Assembly: GCA_947594335.1 (NCBI GenBank)
Contig: CANQEC010000145.1
Span: 1-6,326 of the forward strand
Length of the DNA stretch: 6,326 nucleotides
From: an uncultured Lachnospiraceae bacterium
GTDB taxonomy: Bacteria > Bacillota > Clostridia > Lachnospirales > Lachnospiraceae
Direction: 5' to 3'
Shown: positions 1 through 5,510 of the stretch, in pieces
How the letters are laid out: every line of letters begins with the position of its first letter
Numbering within the stretch: the stretch's first letter is position 1
Notes under the pieces: generated by a model
Seen by the model: only the letters and a program-made list of their open reading frames with translations
Told to the model about the DNA's origin: nothing
Database searches by the model: none
Program-made: the position numbers and the translations under genes

Positions 1-759
1 GCAGTACAGCCACAGCATGCCCACGATCAGGGTTGTCAGTCCTCCGTAGATCGCGGTCATGTTTCCGGCATATTCCAGGTAGATTGAAAATGCGTACGAA
101 AACACAGCCCAGGATATGGAGGTGAAGACCGCCCCGGGCAGCTGATCGAAAAATTTCTTCCGCTTATTGGGGAGAAATACGTAAAGTACCTCAAACAGGA
201 TCGTGAGAACCGCAAGCGACAGGATCATCTGCAGGGCAAGTGTCCCCTTTGCGTGTCTGGAAATCACCGGTATAACACTGCGCAGATACTCCTGAAGCTC
301 GTATCCGAACACAAGTATGCCGATGGCTATAATCATTGCGACCAGCATGATCAGCGTGTAAAAGACGGCCCGAATACGCATGATAAAAAAGTTTCGGGTC
401 TCCACCAGCTGATTTACGGAATTTAGTCCGTCGGTCATCCCGATGACGGCCTTGCTCGACGTCCAGATCAGTACAACCGCGGTCCATGACAGAAGCGCGT
501 AGGACCTGTTGAAAAGGCTGCCGATCAGCTCCCGGATCGTTGCGGAAATTTCAAAAGGCGTCGCCGTCTCGATCACATCCAGAACAAGCTCCTGCGTAAG
601 CGGGGTAAACTGAATGGCCGTCAGCAGCAGCATCAGAAACGGGATAAAACTCAGTATCATAAAAAAGGATGTTTCCGCGGCATAGGCACGTATTCCGTCA
701 CGGGTCATTTTCAGGATAAAGCCCTGTCCCCACCGCATGATTCTCACAAAAGTATTCAT
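1..759 (-). CDS. YihY/BrkB-family integral membrane protein (3' end outside window)
   Basis: The reading frame opens with ATG at 757-759 and stays open for 253 codons to the window edge, so the C-terminus is missing. Family members are usually around 280-300 residues or longer. The protein is strongly hydrophobic, with membrane segments near residues 31-50, 89-107, 133-153, 177-196, 208-228 and a last one starting near 236. Motifs typical of the family are visible: AAETSFFMILSFIPFL near the first membrane helix, LPNKRKKFFDQLPGA near residues 196-210, and YGGLTTLIVGMLWLY at the cut end. An AGGA element about 10 bases before the ATG is a modest ribosome binding site. It begins 50 bases after the SpoIID-domain gene with no clear terminator between, so the two are probably co-transcribed. 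The family was once mislabelled ribonuclease BN; its real function is unsettled, and no substrate can be assigned here. Confidence 0.9.
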   Translation of the reverse strand, partial: MNTFVRIMRWGQGFILKMTRDGIRAYAAETSFFMILSFIPFLMLLLTAIQFTPLTQELVLDVIETATPFEISATIRELIGSLFNRSYALLSWTAVVLIWTSSKAVIGMTDGLNSVNQLVETRNFFIMRIRAVFYTLIMLVAMIIAIGILVFGYELQEYLRSVIPVISRHAKGTLALQMILSLAVLTILFEVLYVFLPNKRKKFFDQLPGAVFTSISWAVFSYAFSIYLEYAGNMTAIYGGLTTLIVGMLWLYC

Positions 760-809
760 ATCGCTGTTTTCCTGTCTGTGAAACTTATGAAATCTGTGGA
801 CAAAAAGGA

Positions 810-2264
810 TCAATAATAATAGTTCAGGATTTCTTCATAACCGGCGCCGTTCTGCGCCATGGCTGCCGCGCCGTTCTGGCTCATGCCGATCCCGTGCCCG
901 TAACCGCCGCCGCAAATCAGGATACTGTCAGCATCCGTTTTGGCATTCTTTTTGGGCATCCCGGCGCATTCCTGAATATAAAAGTACGCGCTTGGAAGGA
1001 ATCCGGGATTTTCAGCTTCGGAGCCGTCGTTCAGAAGAAGCTTAAGGCCGGTGCAGCCAAACGCACGGCGGATCTGGTACTCTCCTTCCACGAAAAGTTC
1101 TTCGCTGCCGCTCGAAAAAATTACGCTTTGTACCTGACCGTCCGGTTTCCGCTCCAGGACTTCGGCACGATGCAGCTCTTTCCAGGAGCAGCCGTACAGT
1201 TCCTTCAGGTTATCCAGAATATGCTGCCTGGATATCCGGACAGACCAACGGATCCACGGCGATCCGTATTCGGCGTCCCCTGGCGGCGGATTATCCAGAA
1301 ATTTCCGGAAGTTCTCCTCGCTGTCAAGATCCGTCCTGTTTTCCGTCAGGCATGACGTGGAATAATAATACACGCCGCTTCGGTTCATGACAAGGCCCAA
1401 CGTCATGGCGACGGCCTGCGCGGACAGATCATCGCCGGGGTAATTATTATACACCTGATAAGCGACGCTGTCATCCAGATCCGCGATTTTTTTCTGTTCT
1501 CTGGCCAGCTCCATACAGTTGACGGCATAAGTCCTCGCGCAGATGGCCTGGGCGCAGAGCGCCTGCATGGGATAGGAGCTGGGCATCTCACTGCTCACGA
1601 CACTTTGCAGATACGTTTCCAGATCAACCTCATTTATCACCGTCAGGCCGTCTCCGGAGCCGTAAATACACAGCTTCCCCGCATAGGAAGGATTCGGCTG
1701 TCCGCGCTTTAATTCGGGCAGCGTCAGCGCCTGGTCTTTTTCGGCCGGCTTAACGGTAAGACTCATATCTTTTGAAAGCACGGCCGTGACGCTCCGGGCG
1801 GGATCGCCCGAGGAAGATTCCCGGAAAATATCATCAGATACATTTTCACCGGAGCCGTTTTTTGGAGACCACAGGATCCGAAGAAGAGAGCCGGACGGAA
1901 CTGTTCGTTCTTCCTTTCCGCACCTGATATGCATTTCCTGCGGCGCGGTTACCGCGAGTGTCTTATGATTGTCGGTCAGATAATCATCTCCAAGGATCTG
2001 CACGCGTATGGTCCGTCCGGGGGCAAGTTTTTTCAGGAAATCTTCTGTATCTTTGCTGTTTTCTGCCTCTTCTTTCGAATCTGTTTCCCGCATTTTCTGA
2101 TCATTTGCAAAGCTTTGCTTCGCAGTATTTGCGGATACTTCTCTTCCCTCTGTCGCATAGCGGTGCAGCAAAATAAATGACATTGCCGCCATTGCGGCAA
2201 AAAGCAAGATCAGGAAAATAAATAGCAGCATATGCCGGATTCTCCTTTTATTTCTTTCTTTCAC
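810..2264 (-). CDS. Membrane-anchored SpoIID/LytB-domain protein (putative peptidoglycan lytic transglycosylase)
   Basis: The 484-residue product has a basic N-terminus (residues 2-11), one membrane helix at about 12-33, a charged linker to about 80, and a SpoIID domain from about 85 to the end. The family's founding member is a sporulation lytic transglycosylase that cuts glycan strands during engulfment. The conserved block EVDLETYLQSVVSSEMP holds the presumed catalytic Glu226, followed by ALCAQAICARTYAV (235-248). The C-terminal signature GYGHGIGMSQNGA is at 454-466. Orientation should place the domain outside the membrane. The start taken is GTG at 2262-2264, because it gives a positively charged cytoplasmic tail before the helix. 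An ATG at 2229-2231 with an AAAGGAGA about 9 bases upstream is a real alternative (473 residues). The protein is longer than a typical SpoIID of roughly 340 residues, so it may be a paralogue acting in vegetative growth. The region after the membrane-distal STS motif is unusual: STSCLTEN lacks the Gly seen in relatives. It ends abruptly at three Tyr codons. Confidence 0.9.
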   Translation of the reverse strand: MKERNKRRIRHMLLFIFLILLFAAMAAMSFILLHRYATEGREVSANTAKQSFANDQKMRETDSKEEAENSKDTEDFLKKLAPGRTIRVQILGDDYLTDNHKTLAVTAPQEMHIRCGKEERTVPSGSLLRILWSPKNGSGENVSDDIFRESSSGDPARSVTAVLSKDMSLTVKPAEKDQALTLPELKRGQPNPSYAGKLCIYGSGDGLTVINEVDLETYLQSVVSSEMPSSYPMQALCAQAICARTYAVNCMELAREQKKIADLDDSVAYQVYNNYPGDDLSAQAVAMTLGLVMNRSGVYYYSTSCLTENRTDLDSEENFRKFLDNPPPGDAEYGSPWIRWSVRISRQHILDNLKELYGCSWKELHRAEVLERKPDGQVQSVIFSSGSEELFVEGEYQIRRAFGCTGLKLLLNDGSEAENPGFLPSAYFYIQECAGMPKKNAKTDADSILICGGGYGHGIGMSQNGAAAMAQNGAGYEEILNYYY

Positions 2265-2281
2265 AATTTACCTGGTCCTTT
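2241..2281 (-). promoter_or_regulatory. Two competing ribosome binding sites for the SpoIID-domain gene
   Basis: AAAGGA at 2276-2281 stands 11 bases before the GTG at 2262-2264, with a nearer CAGG. AAAGGAGA at 2241-2248 stands 9 bases before the ATG at 2229-2231. By Shine-Dalgarno strength the ATG is better; by membrane topology (basic residues before the helix) the GTG is better. The 11 codons between encode the basic tail ERNKRRIRH. Confidence 0.5.
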
Positions 2282-2331
2282 CCGGTCACCTGACAGGACA
2301 GTACCAACCAGACTGTTCATTGCTCTCTATC

Positions 2332-2360
2332 ATTATATTTTGCATGGCCCCGGATCTGAA
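2332..2360 (-). promoter_or_regulatory. Candidate sigma-A promoter for the SpoIID-domain gene
   Basis: On the minus strand a perfect TATAAT (-10, 2332-2337) is preceded at 17 bases by TTCAGA (-35, 2355-2360; four of six consensus bases). Transcription would start near 2325, giving a leader of about 60 bases before the GTG at 2264. It lies in the 119-base spacer after the NlpC/P60 fusion gene, which has no strong terminator. Within the leader a short dyad, ACAGT and ACTGT (2298-2316), is present but too weak to name as an operator. Confidence 0.5.
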
Positions 2361-2383
2361 CAGGAAACCGTAAATTTTCCGTT

Positions 2384-4213
2384 TCAGAGCAGACGGAAGA
2401 TTTCGTATGACGCGTCCGCCATCAGACGTTCAAATTCCGGGACATCCGTGCTGCTTCCCAGAAAGCAGAGGATAAAAGGTTCCTTTCCCTCTATGATGGC
2501 CACATCGTGAGTGATGCCTGCGTCCTCCCCGGTCTTGTGGGCGATGACCGGAGCATTCTTTAAAGTATGCAGGCGAAACGGGATCTTTCCGTTCAGTCTC
2601 TGATGCGTGAGGATCCGGTACATCTGCTCGGATGCCTTCCTGCTGACCAGAGTCCGCCTGTAAATCTGTTCCAGAAGATCCGCGGCATCGTTTGCCGTCA
2701 CCTGGTTTTCGATTCCTTTCGCAGCGCTTTCATCGTCAAACATCTTTCGTCTGAAGGCTGTCCGGGAGGTTTTCAGATTGTCCCGGATAAAGGCCAAAAG
2801 CCAGCCGCTTCCGACAAGATCAAACAGGATATTTGCGGCGGTATTGTCACTCACAATGATCATGAGCTCGACCAGATCCAGGACAGAAACGCTTCTTTCC
2901 CCGTGAAGATACGTAAGCACTCCGCAGGAAGGCACGCAGTCCGCTTTTTGAACCGTTATTTTATCACCAAGAGAAAACTTTCCGTCCGAAGCCGCCTGAA
3001 ATACCGCGGCCATCAGAAACAGCTTTATGATGCTGGCGGCCGGCTGAGGTTCATGTTCGCGCAAAGAAACCTGTGTCCCTGACGAGAGATTCCTGTATAC
3101 AAAACTGATCGTTCCGGGAAGCTTTTCCAGCCTGGCTTTAAGCTGACCGAGACAGGAGTCCAGTTCATGCTTGTTTCTGTCGGTGACCGTATTCTGAAAA
3201 ATACTTCCATATCCGGTTATTTTACCCGCAAGATCTTCTCTGTAATCAGGATCATCCGGATTCAGGCTGTTGATCGTGACACAGGGCGTCGCGGCAAACG
3301 CGGTGGAATGGATATAACGGCCATTGCCAAGATACATTGCCACATGGCCCGGGAAGAAAAGCAGATCTCCTTTTTTCAGCTCACCCGCAGAAATTTTTCG
3401 CACCGCATAATTGTCAGGGGTCCCGGCGTCCCGGTAGATCAGAGCGCCGTTTTCCATATAGCACATGAATACAAGGCCGGAACAGTCAAGTCCCTGTGAA
3501 GATTTTCCGCCCCAGCGATACTGTGTGCCGAGATAAGCTCTGGCGCTTTGAACAAGTCCTTCCCGGAACACTTCCTCCTGCGCATCCGGTATTCTTTTAA
3601 ATTTCCGGAAATAATCCTTCCGCTCCGCCTCGTCCTCAAGCAGAAGATATGCGTCGCTGTCCCGGCGTTCCCTCAGATAGACCGCATGTACATAGCCTTC
3701 TCTTCCGGCCGCCGTCCGGATCCGCTTCCAGCCGTCTTCCTTTTCCGCATCCAAGTTTTCCTTTTTTTCCGTCCGGTTTTTCTGCTCCTCTTCCGGATAT
3801 TCTCCGCCTTCGCCGCTCCGCCTCCCGGCGTCCGGCGTATTTTCCATATCTTCATCCAGCAGCTCCACAAACGCATTCTTCTCCAGCAGCTCCAGAGGAA
3901 GACCCTGCACCCTGGGTTCTGCCAGAAGATCAGCCTCGCCTGCTTTGACCGCCCGGAACCTTTTCCTATCCTGGCGGTCAAGCAGTTCTGCCCGGCTGAT
4001 TGTTCGCACGCAGCTTTGGGGAATATAGCCGCTGTAGCCGTAATGTGTCTCGGCTCTGACCCATCCGTTTACGGCCGACTCCGGAAAAATGCAGACGGCC
4101 CATCCGGAAAAAATCTCATCCACGATCTCGCTGTCGCTGCGGTCTCCCTCTTCTCCCGGTTTTTCACGCAGATAACAATGCCTGGAGATTATAAGTGCCA
4201 GCTGCCTGAGCAT
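2384..4213 (-). CDS. SH3b-SH3b-NlpC/P60 peptidase fused to class A beta-lactamase-like serine hydrolase
   Basis: This 609-residue protein has four domains. Two bacterial SH3 domains cover about 5-70 and 85-180, the second interrupted by a charged insert at about 120-160. An NlpC/P60 cysteine peptidase covers about 215-340, with Cys244 in LDCSG, His290 in FFPGHVAMYLG and His302 in RYIHST as the likely triad, and Asp262 in YRDAG as a probable substrate contact. A penicillin-recognising serine hydrolase domain covers about 350-609, with SIIK (Ser394, Lys397), SDN (455-457) and HKTG (Lys560-Gly562). The first three domains match YkfC, a gamma-D-Glu-L-diamino acid endopeptidase that releases L-Ala-gamma-D-Glu from murein peptides. 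The role of the last domain is unknown; D-Ala trimming is a guess. No signal peptide is evident. The ATG at 4211-4213 is chosen because GGAGGAGG lies 7 bases upstream and the SH3 fold starts at once. The frame is open to 4534 but that part overlaps the epimerase gene. The epimerase next to it supports the YkfC reading. Confidence 0.9.
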   Translation of the reverse strand: MLRQLALIISRHCYLREKPGEEGDRSDSEIVDEIFSGWAVCIFPESAVNGWVRAETHYGYSGYIPQSCVRTISRAELLDRQDRKRFRAVKAGEADLLAEPRVQGLPLELLEKNAFVELLDEDMENTPDAGRRSGEGGEYPEEEQKNRTEKKENLDAEKEDGWKRIRTAAGREGYVHAVYLRERRDSDAYLLLEDEAERKDYFRKFKRIPDAQEEVFREGLVQSARAYLGTQYRWGGKSSQGLDCSGLVFMCYMENGALIYRDAGTPDNYAVRKISAGELKKGDLLFFPGHVAMYLGNGRYIHSTAFAATPCVTINSLNPDDPDYREDLAGKITGYGSIFQNTVTDRNKHELDSCLGQLKARLEKLPGTISFVYRNLSSGTQVSLREHEPQPAASIIKLFLMAAVFQAASDGKFSLGDKITVQKADCVPSCGVLTYLHGERSVSVLDLVELMIIVSDNTAANILFDLVGSGWLLAFIRDNLKTSRTAFRRKMFDDESAAKGIENQVTANDAADLLEQIYRRTLVSRKASEQMYRILTHQRLNGKIPFRLHTLKNAPVIAHKTGEDAGITHDVAIIEGKEPFILCFLGSSTDVPEFERLMADASYEIFRLL

Positions 4214-4220
4214 AATTTTT

Positions 4221-4228
4221 CCTCCTCC
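4221..4228 (-). promoter_or_regulatory. Strong ribosome binding site that fixes the start of the NlpC/P60 fusion gene
   Basis: GGAGGAGG on the minus strand, 7 bases (AAAAATT) before the ATG at 4211-4213. This decides the start against the longer open frame reaching 4534, which would run 188 bases into the epimerase gene and add residues with no domain-like character. Confidence 0.85.
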
Positions 4229-4233
4229 CTGTA

Positions 4234-4259
4234 AAAGGAGCAGACAAAACTGCTCCTTT
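4234..4259 (-). terminator. Hairpin between the epimerase and NlpC/P60 genes (possible weak terminator or attenuator)
   Basis: A perfect 10-bp inverted repeat, AAAGGAGCAG and CTGCTCCTTT, flanks a 6-base loop. On the minus strand the stem is followed by one further T before AC, so the U-tract is only four bases and partly in the stem. It ends about 5 bases before the GGAGGAGG ribosome binding site of the fusion gene. It may reduce read-through, protect the downstream message end after processing, or influence translation. The left arm itself contains an AGGAG, so the hairpin also hides a decoy Shine-Dalgarno-like sequence. Function is inferred from structure only. Confidence 0.55.
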
Positions 4260-4346
4260 CCTGAAACAAAGCGGGCAAAGCCGCGCCAGATTCTTTTTTC
4301 TTCAATCGTCTCTTTCCTGCCGGCGCCCGCAGCGCGGACACAAAAC
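4260..4346 (-). other. Intergenic spacer after the epimerase gene
   Basis: This is the part of the 133-base spacer that precedes the hairpin. It holds one small GC-rich potential stem (GCGGC against GCCCGC with a bulge, around 4270-4285) followed by a T-rich stretch, which could be a weak terminator. No convincing promoter pair was found on the minus strand, so the fusion gene is most likely reached by read-through from the epimerase gene. Confidence 0.4.
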
Positions 4347-5459
4347 TCAGCAGGAAATTTTTTCAAATGCTGCCGGCACTTTCGTGATCCCGATTCCGCT
4401 CTCCTCGGGCAGCAAAATCTCCGGTCCATGATAAACGGGTCCTCCCTGATACGGATCGATACTGCACAGCGAGGGGCCGTCCAGATCAGCCATCGTGACA
4501 CAGCTGCGCGCGGCCGCAAGATGAGCGCCGGCACTGACGGCGACCTTGCTCTCGAGCATACATCCGATCATGCATTTTATATCGTTTTCCTGCGCGATAT
4601 CGCAGATCTTCTGCGCATTGCGGATACCGCCTGTCTTCATCAGCTTGATATTGATCAGATCCGCCGCTCTCTCCTCGATGATCCGCTCGGCATCCTCAAC
4701 TGAAAATACCGCCTCATCCGCAAGGATCGGCGTATCCACCTGGCTGGTGACGTATTTCAGCCCCTTAAAATCGTGGCCGGACACAGGCTGCTCCACAAGC
4801 TCAACCTGAAGCGCCGCATCCTCCATCGCACGGATCGTCCGCACGGCTTCTTCCTTTGTCCAGCCCTGGTTGGCATCCACGCGGATCGTGATTTTGCTGC
4901 CGACGGCCCTGCGGATCTCGCGGATCCTCTCGACATCTTTGCTGCCGCCTTTCCCGACCTTCACCTTGAGAATGCGAAATCCCTGCTCAACCGCGCGAAG
5001 GCTGTCGCGCACCATCTCGTCCGTCTCGTTGACGCTGATCGTCAGATCCGTCTCAAGCTTTGTTTTCGGCTGCGCGGGATCCTTCCTGGCGAGCAGACGG
5101 AAAAGAGGCAGTCCCTTTCGCTTCGCGTACAGATCATGGAGCGCGATATCAGCCGCAGCTTTCGCGGAAGTGTTCTTTGCGATGCATTTGTCCATCTTTT
5201 CCAGAACCGCCTCAAAATCATCCAGATCCATGCCGAGGATTGAAGGAGCGATATAGCCCCGCACTGCCGCCTCGATCGATTCCCTGGTATCTCCCGTGAT
5301 CACGGCTGTCGGGGGGGCTTCGCCGTAGCCGACCATCCCATCTTCTGTCTCAATTTTTACAATCAGGTCATTTACACTGTTCACCGTCCGGAGAGCCGTC
5401 TTAAACGGAGTCACGAGCGGTATATCAATATAGCCCAGAGAAATACTTTTTATTTTCAT
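4347..5459 (-). CDS. Dipeptide epimerase, probable L-Ala-D/L-Glu epimerase (enolase superfamily)
   Basis: The 370-residue product is a full-length member of the muconate-lactonizing subgroup of the enolase superfamily. An N-terminal capping domain (about 1-125) holds the TPFKTALRTVNSVND lid segment. The barrel carries the acid/base lysines Lys165 and Lys167 in LKVKVG, Mg ligands Asp195 in RVDANQGW, Glu223 in VEQP and Asp248 in LADEA, and the opposite-face Lys272 in NIKLMKTGG. The spacing of these residues agrees with the B. subtilis enzyme. Asp325-Leu-Asp327 is the DxD motif that in Ala-Glu epimerases binds the amino group of the dipeptide, which supports this specificity over other members. 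The enzyme would convert L-Ala-D-Glu from peptidoglycan to L-Ala-L-Glu in the cytoplasm. GGAGG lies 4 bases before the ATG, a slightly tight spacing. It sits between the peptide-binding protein gene and a YkfC-like endopeptidase gene, as expected for murein peptide recycling. Exact dipeptide preference can vary in this family. Confidence 0.93.
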   Translation of the reverse strand: MKIKSISLGYIDIPLVTPFKTALRTVNSVNDLIVKIETEDGMVGYGEAPPTAVITGDTRESIEAAVRGYIAPSILGMDLDDFEAVLEKMDKCIAKNTSAKAAADIALHDLYAKRKGLPLFRLLARKDPAQPKTKLETDLTISVNETDEMVRDSLRAVEQGFRILKVKVGKGGSKDVERIREIRRAVGSKITIRVDANQGWTKEEAVRTIRAMEDAALQVELVEQPVSGHDFKGLKYVTSQVDTPILADEAVFSVEDAERIIEERAADLINIKLMKTGGIRNAQKICDIAQENDIKCMIGCMLESKVAVSAGAHLAAARSCVTMADLDGPSLCSIDPYQGGPVYHGPEILLPEESGIGITKVPAAFEKISC

Positions 5460-5463
5460 GCGT

Positions 5464-5468
5464 CCTCC
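5464..5468 (-). promoter_or_regulatory. Ribosome binding site of the epimerase gene
   Basis: GGAGG on the minus strand, within AGGGAGGACGC, lies 4 bases before the ATG at 5457-5459. The spacing is short but no other in-frame start nearby has a site, and the protein's N-terminus fits the enolase superfamily from this Met. Confidence 0.7.
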
Positions 5469-5479
5469 CTGTATGCCGC

Positions 5480-5503
5480 AAAAAGGCGGCTGTGCCGCCT
5501 TTT
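5480..5503 (-). terminator. Intrinsic terminator or attenuator after the substrate-binding protein gene
   Basis: Read on the minus strand, AAAAGGCGGC and GCCGCCTTTT form a perfect 10-bp stem around a 3-base loop, ending in a run of five T, the first four of which are also in the stem. It begins 7 bases after the stop codon of the binding protein gene and ends only about 20 bases before the epimerase start. This placement is typical of partial termination after a binding protein gene, giving more binding protein than downstream enzyme. A GCCGC just downstream (5475-5479 on the plus strand) could pair alternatively with the GCGGC of the stem, but whether this matters is unknown. Confidence 0.8.
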
Positions 5504-5510
5504 CAAAAAT

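Noticed and set aside
191..487. Minus-strand 98-codon open frame
   Set aside because: It lies out of frame inside the BrkB-family gene, whose own frame is open from 759 to the window edge with clear membrane helices and family motifs.
2298..2316. ACAGT/ACTGT dyad as an operator
   Set aside because: Five base pairs with a 9-base spacer is easily found by chance, and no regulator gene is present in the window.
2384..3160. Annotation as an antibiotic-resistance beta-lactamase
   Set aside because: The domain is fused to a murein endopeptidase, lacks a signal peptide and has no clear omega-loop glutamate, so resistance cannot be claimed from motifs alone.
3548..4234. Plus-strand 228-codon open frame
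   Set aside because: It is fully antisense to the conserved NlpC/P60 fusion gene, its product is rich in Phe, Pro and Arg without any family motif, and it has no convincing start signals.
4214..4534. Longer version of the fusion gene starting at 4534
   Set aside because: The added 107 residues overlap the epimerase gene in another frame, look like a shadow translation (rich in Arg, Cys and Pro), and lack a good ribosome binding site; the ATG at 4213 has an excellent one.
4773..5256. Plus-strand open frames of 128-156 codons opposite the epimerase
   Set aside because: They are antisense shadows of a well-conserved enzyme with all catalytic residues; their translations show no recognisable motif.
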